Shown one piece after another: positions 23,820-34,251 of a DNA stretch of 64,000 nucleotides (positions are counted from its first letter, which is position 1; every line of letters begins with the position of its first letter). The notes beneath the pieces are model-generated. The model searched no databases. It saw only the letters and a list, made by a program, of their open reading frames with translations, and had not been told where the DNA came from. The position numbers and the translations under genes were made by a program. Source of the stretch: Nelumbo lutea (Eukaryota; Streptophyta; Magnoliopsida; Proteales; Nelumbonaceae); contig JAKGHH010000004.1 of NCBI GenBank assembly GCA_022828595.1, positions 79,202,270 through 79,266,269 of the forward strand, in the 5' to 3' direction.

Positions 23820-24305
23820 TAGGGGTGCTCACAGTTCGGTTAACTAAACCGTGGGGCATTTTTTTGGACCGAACCGGTAGTGCTGGTTTTTGGAAAATCG
23901 GTAACCAGAATTGAACCAAAACTAGTTGGTTAACCAATTCGGTTCACCGGTTTTTCGATTTTTTAGTTTTAACAATATATATTATAAAAATATATATAAA
24001 TATATAATAAAATATTATATTTTAAATAATAAATAATAATATAATATATTATAAATATATATTTATATCTATAATACATATTTATTAATTTATAATACAT
24101 AAAAATAATATATATATATATTATATAATATACATAAATATATATAATATATAGAAATACATGTATACCAGTCGGTTCGGTTAACCACCGGTTTTTTATA
24201 TTGGTTATCCAAAACGAACCGACCAGTCTGGTTAACCAATTTTCTTATTCGATTTCGATCAGTTTTTTTGGGGTTCGGTTTTTCGGTCTTTTTTGCTCAC
24301 CCCTA
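23820..24305. mobile_element. hAT-type MITE, 486 bp, perfect 8-bp duplication
   Basis: Ends are TAGGGGTGCTCAC and GCTCACCCCTA. GCGGCATT is directly repeated on both sides (23812-23819 and 24306-24313), the exact 8-bp hAT duplication. Internal ACCGGTT-rich shoulders and an AT core match the copy at 10030-10554. It is inserted in the LTR of the copia remnant. Confidence 0.9.
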
Positions 24306-24313
24306 GCGGCATT

Positions 24314-24722
24314 AGCCATTTATTTATTCTATTTTTATCACATATATTCTTATTATCATTATTTTTATTTATTGTTTTTTATTCTAATAGAAAGGTGCTA
24401 AAATAAAAATCTGTAAAAGAAAATAATTAAAGAATATTTCTTGAAGAAGAAGAAGAGAAGAAAGGAGAGAAGGAAGAGAAGAGATTTGAGAGAGAGAAAA
24501 GAGAGCAATGATGTTGGCCACCCTTCACTATTATTTATAGTATGAAATAATAAAGAATACAAAGACAAATATGCCCTTATAGGGTGGCTAACACATAAAA
24601 GAATTAAAATAACTGCTCAAAAAGAACCCAACAAGAGTGCTATGGTCCTCACTTCCTATCTAAACAATAAATAATAAAAAAACTACCACTATAGACTACA
24701 CGATTTGTCCAAAACCTCAACA
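24314..24722 (-). repeat. 3' LTR portion of a Ty1/copia remnant
   Basis: On the minus strand it begins TGTTGAGGTTTTGGACAAAT (24722 downwards), directly after the copia coding end. It has a TATA-like CTATAAATAATAG near 24531-24543 followed by a CT-rich leader, as in plant copia LTRs. The LTR continues beyond the nested MITE, towards about 23.55 kb. No second LTR was found, so the element is truncated. Confidence 0.6.
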
Positions 24723-25095
24723 CTCCCCTTCAAGTTGGGAGTAAATGTCACACATTACCAACTTGCATAGATTGTGTATTCAAGCTTATTCTTTGCAACC
24801 CCTTTGGTGAAGACATCAACTAATTATAGTTCAGAAGAGACATAAGGCAAGCAGATTTTTCCAGTTGCCGCCCTTTCTCTTATGAAGTGCCTATCAACCT
24901 AGTGTGTTTAGTCTTGTCATGCTGAATTGGTTTGTGAGCAATATTGGTTGCAGCTTAGTTGCCACAATATAACATCATGGGTTCCTTAGCTTTTATTCCA
25001 ATCTCACTCAATAGAGATACTCACCCAAAATAGTTCTAAAACACTATGAGCCATAGATCTGTATTCAACCTTTGCACTTTATCTAGCCACAACTG
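24723..25095 (-). pseudogene. Ty1/copia polyprotein fragment (RNase H end)
   Basis: Minus-strand reading, with several stops, gives the 3' end of a copia pol gene. Pieces seen are AKEPMMLYCGN, AATNIAHKPIQHDKTKH, VDRHFIRERAATGKICLPYV and VDVFTKG. These correspond to the RNase H tail pattern (YCDNQAA..IAHNP..H.RTKHIE.D.HF.RE). In-frame stops (for example in place of the usual Q before AAT) show it is dead. Beyond about 25095 the similarity is lost. Confidence 0.75.
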
Positions 25096-25199
25096 ACTAT
25101 TTTTACTCTTTCCATAAATAGAGGTGAAGGGGTGGAAGAAAAAGAACATCATTGCCTGTGAGCGTCGAAAAAACAACTCACTTGCCACTTAGGCTGAAA

Positions 25200-25440
25200 A
25201 TATAATCGCTACCCATCAAGTGAACGAAAAGGCGGTGATAGGACCTCTGGGATTTATATCGGAAAGCGCTTTTGATTTATTAGTAATTCCAAAGGCGGAA
25301 GCACCGATTAACCAGTCCGGATAAGACTCGGATGGGAGAGGGAAGGGGTTAGGCACCCCTCTCCCGGGTCCAATAGGTGGGGCCCACATGGTATTCCAAA
25401 TAAGCACAAACAGGAAATATGCAAGCAAGTAATTAATCTA
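25200..25440. repeat. unclassified repeat-like segment
   Basis: A moderately GC-rich block. It has GGTGATAGGACCTCTGGG, TTATATCGGAAAGCGC, GGGAGAGGGAAGGGGTTAGG and CACCCCTCTCCCGGG, flanked by AT-rich sequence. It looks like part of a high-copy LTR-type element, but no coding domain or boundary is visible and I cannot name the family. Confidence 0.3.
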
Positions 25441-27024
25441 GAGAATCAACCCGACTTACAAATGTCTCTTTTTTTTTATTTCAGATTTTATTGTTGTTTC
25501 CCTTTTCAGGGATTTATCCTCCCCCCTTGTTAACTAAGTATGCATGAATGTAGAAAAATTAATCTACCCACTTCACCTCTACTGTCAAGTTTGTTAATTG
25601 CTTCATTTATTTTTCTCCTTTCTTTTTTTTTGTTTTTTATTTCTTATTATTATTTTTATCTTTTATTTTATTTATTATCTTTTATTGGTTAACAATTCTC
25701 CGCAGCCCTTCACCTTTAATGCTGCTATGTATCAATTCTTCTGCCACAGTCCCTAGGAAATCATCCCTGACAGCCCTTCAGTTTGAGCAACAGTGAACAA
25801 CCTTTTCATGTCTGAACGAAACTACAGTTGAGATCAAGCTTCACACAGTCTAATTTCGAATCACTTGACAAGTTCAACAAACAACAAATAATGGAATGGT
25901 AATGCAAAATAAACAGCACTGAAATTTGAAATTCATTAATGTCACCTTTCAAGTCAAAATCTCATCTCTATGAAAATAAAGGCATAATGAGAAAGGGTAG
26001 AAACAATCAAAGTGGACATCTCTTGCAAAACAAAAAAAAAAAAAAAAAAAAACGATAAATGACCTCTATAGCATGGAATGACAATGTCATGGCAGATCTA
26101 AACTGGTTTTAGACTTCACAGAACCAGTTCGGTAGGATCTTCACCGCTAGCTTCGGCTACCCAATTTTTGCTATTATTCAATAGTGATCCAAATATTAAA
26201 CTAGTAAACCTAACCACTACAGCAGTGTGGAGTGACTACAGTGTCGGATTTGTCCTAAGATTGGGTGCCGCAATGGGATTTCGAGTTACCTTCGTTCTAG
26301 GTTGCTTTCTTCGAATTGAAATGCCGGATCGGCTTGTGACCAAGAGGTTCGACAGTGGAGATATCGATTTAAATGCTAATGCGTTCAAACGAGGAGATAT
26401 CGCTAATGCGTTCATCCCAGCCATACACGAAGGTGGAAACAGGGGAGCGATGATGTGCTAGGGAAGCTGGAGTACCGAAATCGCCTGGTATAAGTAACAA
26501 TAAGAGGAACAATGAAAACGGAGGGGTTAATGAGGTAAAACGGACGAGAGAAAGCAGATCGCCGCTGCTGTGAGTTGCAGCAGCGGTGACGGAAACACAG
26601 AGAGCGAACGGGGGAAGTGAAGAAGAAGAGAAGAAGAAAGGAGAGAGAAGGAGATCGAGTGATGTGAGGAGGGAAGGGCAGATTTGTTGCTTCTCTTTTT
26701 TGCCGCCGCTTTGTTTGGGTTCGGGCATCAATCGAAGAGTGATGGCTCGAACACTCTTCGAACATTATGAGAGACTGACACGCGTGCATTCCTCATTCAT
26801 GCGGGAATGGTAAATGGGCATTTAGCATGAACGCCATTAGCCATTTCTCGTTCAAAGTATTTTTGTGTTCTTATCTTCTTGTTCGCGTCTCTCTATTCTT
26901 CACCCAAACTTTTCGTTATGCTATTCTCTTCAACCGGCGACCCGCGACGGAGGTTTAATGTTTCCCTCCTTACGGTGGTTCATCTACAATTACAATTGAA
27001 ACCCCAAAAGGCAAAGGCATAATT
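25441..27024. other. intergenic, no gene recognised
   Basis: Poly-T and poly-A tracts (for example at 26029-26051) and a purine-rich part at about 26600-26690. Open frames in both directions here are low-complexity and match no family I know. At about 26935-27025 lies a divergent copy of the start of the repeat arm that follows (GGCGACCCGCGACGGAGGTT, then CGGTGGTTCATCTACAATT). Confidence 0.35.
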
Positions 27025-27500
27025 GGCGAAGGCAAACTTCTTCCGGTGATCGGTGACAGAGGTTTAGTGCTTTTCTCCCTGCGGTGGTTCATCTGCAACT
27101 AAAACCCCAAAAGGTAAAAGGCATCAACGGTTTCATCTGCAACTTTGTGCTTCTACGGCTTCATCTGCAATGGCTTTCATCTGAGTGATTTTAAGGCATC
27201 AACTACTTCATCTGCAACGGCTACATTTTACTTTGGTATATTTTAGAACAGAATAATAATAAAATCATTTCTAGGTTAATTTTTTTCTCTTAGGTAAAAT
27301 TATTTCTGGGTTATTTTTTTTTCTTCTCTTATTTAAAATCATTTCTGGATTAATTTGTTTATGGGCTATTTTTTTCTCTTATAAAATCATTTCTGGGTTA
27401 ATTTGTTTCTGAGTTTTTTTTTTCCTCTTATGTAAAGTCATTTCTGGGTTAATTATTTTTTCTTCACTTATGTAAAATAATTTCTGGGTCTGTTGAATTG
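27025..27500 (+). repeat. left arm of a long inverted repeat
   Basis: This arm is repeated in inverse orientation at about 33822-34247. Shared blocks include GGCAAACTTCTTCCGGTGAT, CGGTGGTTCATCTGCAACT, AACCCCAAAAGG, GGCATCAACGG and repeated AAAATCATTTCTGGGTTAAT units (four to five copies in each arm). The length (about 430-475 bp) suits a Mutator-like terminal inverted repeat. A partial extra copy of the outer part lies just outside (about 26935-27020). No 9-bp target duplication could be fixed. Confidence 0.65.
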
Positions 27501-28034
27501 CTTAATTTGTTTGTGGTTTTATTATTGCTAAAATCTTTTTGCTTAATTTGCCATCTATCTGGCAATGTGTTACAGAGTGCCAAATAAGAGCTTTGGCTTT
27601 GGTTGACAGCCATATGCCAAGCATGTTACCAACTTCCTTTGGGAAAGTTAAAGCCAATAAGTATTGTGAACAGCGATCTGAATTCTGGGTGCTATAATAG
27701 TATAATGACAGAGGACGAGCTCCAATGCCATCATATTCATTGTTACTCGATCATTTCGATATTGATGCAAATTTTTATACCCATGATCATGAAAGTAACC
27801 GACAGATGCAATAAGTTCATAAATTCTAAGAGGTGGATGTCCAGGCAGCAACATACTGAAAATCTATCTCTGAGATAGTCTGATCTGGTCGTGTGTGCAG
27901 ATATCAATGAGCTACACGATAAAGCGAAGCGAAAGCAAGTTGATGGAAGGGGTGAGCAAGTGCAGAGAGGATATGGGTTCATATAATAAGAATGAAATTC
28001 CAGAATTTGTCTTAATTATCTAACTAATGAGTAA
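27501..28034. other. interior of the long inverted-repeat element, left part
   Basis: Sequence between the left arm and the inserted LTR retrotransposon. It is less AT-rich than the arm and has ordinary mixed composition. No protein family is recognised in either orientation. Confidence 0.35.
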
Positions 28035-28924
28035 TGATGGTACACAATCCGGTCACTCCTACCTGGCATTTGCGTGGCACCCGAAAGGTACCTGAGACGA
28101 AGAAGAAGAAGAATCCCCGGGGTCTTGCCCGACGGGAATACTTCGATGCTTAAGTTAGTATTCTGTGGAAGAAGCAAGGAGAAAGTGAAGGCTAAGAGTG
28201 CAGATAGCGCGAGTGATAGAAGATACCTCTTTCTTTGAGAATAGGCTCATTATAACAGAATTCCGTTGTATCAGGCCTATTGGCCTCTGACAGGGCAGAT
28301 ATAACCGCCACTGTCAGCCTGCCACAGCCGTTATAGGCAGGGCTGAGGTGGCACGTGCGGGGCCGTCATTGCAGGGTACGTACCTGTCAGGTGTATGACA
28401 CCCTCTAAAGGTGGCACGCACGATGCTGTTTGACGAGGGACATGACTGCTATCCCCCGGTTTGTTGGGTACGGTGGTCGGGTAGGAGATCTTCCTGCGAT
28501 ATGCCGAACTACTCTTTCACGAGTTACCCTGTGTCGGGCTATCCCGTAAGCCACGAGCTGCCTGTGGTAAGCTATGCCGAGCTGTCTGACCCAAGGTGTC
28601 TTCACCTCGGAGCATCTAGAGGCAGGTTGGTGTGTTCTTGTCTGGGAGTGGCCTGAGATCCACTGGTGGGGCTCAGATATTAGGAGAGGTCAGGGGGCCC
28701 TGAGCACAGAGGTAGCTCGGGGTGCCTTAGCCCCAGGGAGGAGGTGTGGGCTAGGCGGCTCCCGGCGAGTAGTCTATCCCGCCAAGTTGCTGGACTGAAC
28801 TCAATGTGATTTTCCCATCGAGTTGCGGCTGTGCTTGATGTGCTGTCACGCTGAGTCATTGCTTGAACAAGGTCACGCCCACGTGTGTCCGTGCTACGAG
28901 GTCGGGCCAAATCACCCTCCATCA
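28035..28924 (+). repeat. 5' LTR
   Basis: 890 bp, TGATGG...CCATCA. Shared marker blocks with the 3' LTR include GCTTAAGTTAGTATTCTGT, GTGCAGATAGCGCGAGTGAT and TCACCTCGG. The block GGGCACT/GATGCTTAAGT is also related to LTRs of the element at 51472-54918. The LTRs differ by many transitions at CG sites, so the insertion is not recent. Confidence 0.85.
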
Positions 28925-29565
28925 ATTGCCTCCCACTCCTTGTGCTGGCGGTATTGACCCAGTGCAGGGAGTTCATGTTACGTTGGGTGGATTTGGCTTC
29001 GGCACTCATGCCACTTCGTTATGCGTTTTGCCCAGCTGGACCGGTCTAGTTTCCGGCTCATTCAAAAGGAACCCAGGTCATGTTCAGCTTTTGCACGGAA
29101 GTCATGTGGTTTGGACTTTGCGGACTCGAAAAAACGCGCTAAACTGATTTCACCTCGAGGAACCCGTAGCCGGTTTTTCTGAAAGTCGTTAGATCGTCTT
29201 GATCGTGACCGTTAATGCTCGGGCGCAATGGCTATAAATAGTGGGGGACCCTTGGCCATTTCTTTGCCACAAAGTCTTCCATCATCAGAGTTGAACTCGC
29301 GTCTGAGGTTCCTAGCTCGGGTCTTCTAGCTCGGTTCGCGTTTCCTGTGGTGAGTCCCCAAGCTCCTCTTTCTTTTATGAATATCCTTCCCTTTTTGTCT
29401 CATAATGTCGTTTAGCGTAGATAGTCTTATTGACGAGCCCGAGGTGGGTACCTCGGCTCAGGGTGGCTTCTCTACCGCCCAGTCGTCCGATATATGGGCG
29501 GCTTCGGGTCATCTAGCATCCACTTCCCACCGAGGTCGGGTGCTATATCAGTTTGCCCTTCCACC

Positions 29566-30344
29566 ATGACCCCAGAGAGGCTCTAGGACCTCATACAGAG
29601 GTTCAACCTCCTTGAGAAATATTCATACAGTCTTCCTACCGGCAACTTCCCATGGGAGCACGGTCCTGACGAGATTGTGGTCTTCAGGGAGCAATTGATA
29701 GCCGAACTCCGACTTCCTCTTCACCCCCTAATTGTTGAGGTGCTGGTGCACTTTAACATCACTTTGGACCAACTTCACCCAAACTCCATACAGAATGTGG
29801 TGGGGACCATTTCCCTTTGTTTTGACCGATCTCTTTCCATTGACCTGGACATTATCAGTACAATCTTGGCCATAAAGAAGAGTGCTTCGGGCACTCTCCC
29901 CGGGCACAGATTGTCTTACTATCTGTCTCCCCGCCCGGGTTTCAAACCCATGCACAAGCTCCCGAGTAAAGTCCCAGCCTGGAAGTGGGACTACTTCGTA
30001 GTTCGGAGCAACACGAGGTGGCTCTTCCCTACTGACTGGAGGGTGGCCATTCAAGACCCCGGTGTCATCCTAGATGGGAAGACCAAGAAGGCACTCCAGT
30101 CGTTGGCACAGCTCGGGTTAAATTACAAAGACTTCACAGTTGAGGAGAAGCTCATCCAGGTCGGCTTGAGCCCGGGTAGGTTTTCCTTTACTTCGGCTTT
30201 TTGTCCACATATTTACTTTGGGATTACTAACGCCGAGCTTCACTGCAGGCCTCATGGAGGCGGAGAAGATTGACGGCCAGAGGCTATTTCGCCAAATGAA
30301 GAGAAAGAAGCGCGTGGCCAAGAAGGCGCGCGTTGAGTCTCCGT
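29566..30344 (+). pseudogene. retroelement gag-like protein (PF04195 type), spliced, damaged
   Basis: The frame from ATG 29566 reads MTPERL, then a stop (29584-29586), then DLIQRFNLLEKYSYSLPTG, and runs on through FREQLIAELRLPLHPLIVEV, NSIQNVVGTISLCF, PRPGFKPMHKLP and FPTDWRV. This is the pattern of the plant 'putative gypsy type transposon' domain (PF04195). After GLSPG (about 30175) a donor GTAGG and the acceptor CAG at 30247-30249 allow splicing to LMEAEKIDGQRLFRQMKRKK, which stops at 30344. An earlier ATG at 29405 is in another frame and stops at 29567. The nonsense codon shows this copy is dead or mis-sequenced. It probably supplies a structural protein in intact relatives; that is inference. 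Confidence 0.65.
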
Positions 30345-31014
30345 AGGCCTCCGCCGAGGCTCGGCCTTCACAGGCTCCAGCTCCGGAGCCCGAGCTCCTT
30401 GGCGTTCAGCCCGTCATTGATTTGGAGGAGGACATGGTGCCTCCGGGACCCAAGACAGTGGCAGAGCCCACCACTGAGCCTGTCGAGACAGCTGCCAGAG
30501 GTGCTACAGAAGCCGCTCCTAAGGCACGCCCTGCAGGGGCTACAGCCGAGACCTGCCCAATTGGTCCCACCGCCGAGGCATCCGAGGAGTCCGCCCATGC
30601 GGTAGAGATGACGACATCTAGCTCGGAGAGCTAGGGGGTGAAAGCATTTTGAACCTCCGGTGTAGTCTCCAAAGGAGCAAAGAGGCCGCGTACCTGGAGG
30701 AGGTCAGAGAATGGGCTAATCTCACTCCTGGTCAGCTCGGTGCCTGTGCTGCTTCTCATACCATGGTGGTGAGTTTCTCGTGAAGGGTTCTCTTCTCCCC
30801 CTTCTTCCTCCCCCCCTTTTTTTTACTAACTGGTCTTGCCTTCTTGTAGGTGAACTCCGTCGTGCGTGCCTTGACCTTCCAGTCCAACCGGCACTTGAGA
30901 TAGGCTCTAGAAGCCGAGAAGTCATCCCGTGAAGCCCATACTGAACTGACAGCAGCTCGGGGTCAGATCCACTGCCTTCAGAACGACACCTCAGCTCAGA
31001 AGAGCTTTATTGAG

Positions 31015-31485
31015 GTGCTGTTGGTGGAGAAGAACGAGCTGGCCCGGGACAACGACAGATTGAGGGCTGAAGTGAGCGGGTTCAAGGTCGGCCAGGAAGC
31101 TTTGAGGCTCGAGGTAGACAGTCTCAAGGCAGACCGGGACAGCCTCAGGGTAGGTCGGGATAGGCTCAGGGCAGACTGGGACACCCTAAAGCTTGAGGTG
31201 CAGGGCCTTAAGGAGGCCAAAGGAAAGCTAGAGCGCGAGGTGGAGTTCCTCCGAGCTGACATCAAGGAGAAGACAAAAATCTTTGAGGACGCCCTCCAGG
31301 AGACCAAGGTACAGGCTGCTATTGATTATGTCCAGTCGTCGAAGTTTGACGATGTGATGATCGAGGCCTACCGCAAGGGCTTCAAGCTCAGCCGGTGGCT
31401 GATCAGGCACCTCTACCCCGATCTGGACACAAGCGCAATCACCACTTCCCGAAAGGTACTTGCGTGGCTCCCGAAAGGTACCTGA
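31015..31485 (+). CDS. retroelement coiled-coil segment
   Basis: An open frame rich in charged heptads (LRAEVSGFKVGQEALRLEVD, SLKADRDSLRVGRDRLRADW, LKEAKGKLEREVEFLRADIK) followed by VQSSKFDDVMIEAYRKGF. It is the coiled-coil C-terminal part of the same gag-like protein, presumably joined to the preceding exons by the intron at about 30769-30849 (GTGAGT...TAG). It runs into the 3' LTR at about 31424. It has no start codon of its own that is clearly real. Confidence 0.5.
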   Translation: MLLVEKNELARDNDRLRAEVSGFKVGQEALRLEVDSLKADRDSLRVGRDRLRADWDTLKLEVQGLKEAKGKLEREVEFLRADIKEKTKIFEDALQETKVQAAIDYVQSSKFDDVMIEAYRKGFKLSRWLIRHLYPDLDTSAITTSRKVLAWLPKGT

Positions 31486-32315
31486 GATGAAGAAGAAAGA
31501 AGAATCCCCGAGGGCTTGCCTGGTGGGAACACTCCGACGCTTAAGTTAGTATTCTGTCGAAGAAGCAAGGAGAAGGTGAAGGCTAAGAGTGCAGATAGCG
31601 CGAGTGATAGAAGATACCTCGTTCTTTGAGAATAGGCTCCTTATAACATAATTCTGTTGCATCAAGCCCACTAGTCTCTGACAGGGCAGGTATAACCGCC
31701 ACTGTTAGCCTGCCGCAGCCATTACAGGCAGGGCTGAGGTGGCACACGTAGGGCCGTCATTGTAGGGTATGTGCCTATTAGGTGTAAGACACCCTCTAAA
31801 GGTGGCAGGCATGGCACTGTCTGACGAGGGACATGGCTGCTATCCCCAGATTTGTCAGGTACGGTGGTCGGGCAGGAGATCTTCCTGCGATATGCCAAAC
31901 TACTCTTTCATGAGTTACCCTGTGCCGGGCTATCCCGTAAGCGACGAGCTGCCTGTGGCAAGCTGTGCCGAGCTGTCTGACCCGAGGTGTCTTCACCTCG
32001 GGGCATCTAGAGGCAGGTCGGTGTGCTCCTGTTTGGGAGTGGCCTGAGATCCATTGGTGGGGCTCGGAAATTAGGAGAGGTCAGGGGGCCCCGAGCTCGG
32101 AGGTAGCTCGGGGTGCCTTAGCCCCGGGGAGGAGGTGCGGGCTAGGCAGCTCCCGACAAGTAGTCTATCCCGCCGAGTTTCTGGACTGAACTCGGTGTGA
32201 CTTTCCCATCGAGTTGCGGCTGTGCCTGCCGTGCTGTCACGCTGAGTCATCGCTTGAACAAAGTCACGCCCACGTGCACCCGTGCTATGAGGTCGGGGCA
32301 AATCACCCTCCGTCA
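31424..32315 (+). repeat. 3' LTR
   Basis: 892 bp, colinear with the 5' LTR: the block TGCGTGGC lies 36 bp in from the start in the first and 37 bp in the second. The first 35 bp differ strongly from the 5' copy, so the start is inferred from length. It ends CCGTCA at 32315. Confidence 0.75.
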
Positions 32316-33057
32316 ACTAATAAATAGGGTAGTGCACTCATGAATCATGACTTAATGAGAGAGCAGATAATTGAATCATCGTTCTTTTATCCCCTCATTT
32401 TTTCTCTAATAAATTTCATGGTCCCTAAAATTCTGAAACGGAAGATAACCACCCTGTTTCAGGCTTTCAGCACACATTGTTTAGAGTTAAGGCGCTACAT
32501 GAAACGAAATGATTTTTATTCCTATAACCCATAGATTCAGTATCGAAGATGGATCCTCTTATGACTGGTAACAGAACCGTGCGATGAAATTAGTTCAGAT
32601 TTTAGATTTGTTTGAAACTGAAGAACATTACGATTTTCCTTATTGGTACCCAAACAGGGTCTCAATGTATAGAACTACTCATTTATATCTAATACCCTGC
32701 CCTTCCACTCCTTCAGTGGGGACCTCGTTGATCCACATTAACGCATTATCAAAACTTGTTTTGTCCAAAACCCAGAACTATTGAATAAAGTCCATTAGCC
32801 AATTGCTAAACCAATCATTCTCTTTCAATCAATCCATCAGAACCTTTGAAGGAGTGCAATTTATAAGAAGTTTTTGGACCTATGAGATCCAATCAATCTC
32901 TACAGGCGAAGGAATCAGGCCAGCTATTCTTTACCCAAGTTCTCAAAATCAAATTATTCAGTTACAACTTACAAGGAACAACTTAAAAAAAATAACAGTA
33001 ATATATATAATAATAAGTGGTAAAACAGATTCAGATTTGGCTCTACTTCTCAATAAT
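32316..33057. other. interior of the long inverted-repeat element, right part
   Basis: No protein recognised. It directly follows the 3' side of the DUF642 pseudogene (minus strand), so it may include that gene's captured 3' flank. Mixed composition, with no repeats evident. Confidence 0.35.
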
Positions 33058-33690
33058 CTATACAACATCTACAAGGAAAACCAAGCATAGAAATAGCACC
33101 CAACTCTGCATTTGTGGTTTGAGCCCAAATGAAGCACGGAGTACCACGTTGTCGATCACAGGATCACAAAACACAAAATCTCTTGTCTGACTCGTGGTTA
33201 GGCTAACGAAGCTGATGTCTGTTAGAACTGAATCTGCCTTGAAAGTCATGAGGAAGCTTTAGGCCAAGCCGGTTCCATTGGTCTGCATCGTGAAGTTCAT
33301 TGACGTATATCCTGCTTGTGCCCTCACAATGAAATTTCCCACACAAGCATCTCCAAGTACAAATTCCAAGTTTTAGGTCGTACCCTTATTGATCTCTGTT
33401 GTTGTTTGTATCCCAGCTGAAGCTTCCAAAACAAGCTCAACTGCAGCTTTGCCTTGTGGAACTTGGTAGTTTTTGGAGTCTATGTATTTCACTGTCCCTA
33501 TCACAAACCATTGTTGTAATGCTGATAGAGTGAGACTTGGTTCTGCATCAAGTAGAATCCCCTCAGTGGAATCATTGGGGAAAGCTGGTCCCACTTCAAA
33601 CCCACCATTGAGCAGCAAGTTGTCTGAATCACCCCACCATTGAATACCATAAATTGTACAGGTGACGTTAGAGATAAATATAGATGGATC
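33058..33690 (-). pseudogene. DUF642 cell-wall protein pseudogene (C-terminal half)
   Basis: One minus-strand frame reads IVISYDPSIF, LLLNGGFEVGPAFPNDSTEG, WFVIGTVKYIDSKNYQVPQG and KAAVELVLEASAGIQT, then a stop. It continues NLEFVLGDACVGNFIVRAQA, a second stop, and MTFKADSVLTDISFVSLTTS with FCDPVIDNVVLRASFGL and a hydrophobic tail. This is the second half of a plant DUF642 protein (secreted, wall-associated; NGGFE.GP, VPQGK.AVELV and C.PVIDNV are family signatures). Two in-frame stops, a missing CG-type residue pair and absence of the first half show it is dead. It lies between two long inverted repeats, which suggests capture by a Mutator-like element. Confidence 0.75.
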
Positions 33691-33821
33691 ATATGATATA
33701 ACAATAGGTGGTTTGAAATTAATATGATGTTTAGGGCTTGTTCTTTTCTTTTTAAATCTTATCTCTTTATTGGAATTTTATAACTTGAAGGGACATTCTT
33801 TTTTTGGATTTTGAGAGTGGG

Positions 33822-34247
33822 GAATTCAACAAACCCAAAACTGGTTTTACATAAGAGAAGAAAAAAAATTAACCCAAAAATGATTTTACATAAGAGAAAA
33901 AAATAACCGAGAAACAAATTAACCCAAAAATGATTTTATAAGAGAAAAAAAAACCCAGAAATGATTTTAAATAAAAGAAAAAAAAACCCAGAAATGATTT
34001 TACATAAGAGAAAAAAATTAACCCAAAAATGATTTTATTATTGTTTTGTTCTAAGATATACCAAAGTAAAATATAGCCGTTGATGCCCACCGCAAATGAT
34101 AGCCATTGTAGATGAAGTTGTAGAAGCACAAAATTGCAGATGAAGCCGTTGATGCCTTTTGTCTTTTGGGGTTTCAGTTGCAGATGAACCACCACAAGGA
34201 GAAAAACACTCAACTTTTGTCGCCGGTCGCCGAAAGAAGCTTGCCTT
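33822..34247 (-). repeat. right arm of the long inverted repeat
   Basis: Inverse copy of 27025-27500. On the minus strand it begins AAGGCAAGCTTCTTTCGGCG and passes through GTGGTGGTTCATCTGCAACT and CATCAACGGC, then five AAAATCATTTTTGGGTTAAT-type units, ending near GGGTTTGTTGAATTCC. The left arm ends at the corresponding GGGTCTGTTGAATTGC. Confidence 0.65.
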
Positions 34248-34251
34248 ATGA

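Larger units (their letters stand above)
28035..32315 (+). mobile_element. non-autonomous LTR retrotransposon, 4.28 kb
   Basis: Two direct repeats of 890 and 892 bp bound it. It starts TGATGG and the first LTR ends CCATCA. Flanks AGTAA (28030-28034) and ACTAA (32316-32320) are a near-match 5-bp duplication. The interior (2.5 kb) encodes only a gag-like protein with a PF04195-type region and a coiled coil. No protease, reverse transcriptase or integrase is seen, so it must depend on another element. It is GC-richer than its surroundings. It is inserted between the arms of a long inverted-repeat element. Confidence 0.85.

Noticed and set aside
26168..26813. Several open frames of 97-125 codons on both strands
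   Set aside because: Low-complexity Ser/Leu/Phe-rich or Arg-rich readings of purine/pyrimidine-rich DNA, with no family match.
28405..32316. Open frames repeated in both LTRs (for example 28411-28656 and 31769-32047)
   Set aside because: They are non-coding LTR sequence that happens to be open; both copies differ as non-coding DNA would.
32316..33057. Possible organellar insertion
   Set aside because: Some stretches have a mixed composition unlike nearby repeats, but I recognise no plastid or mitochondrial gene, so there is no support.
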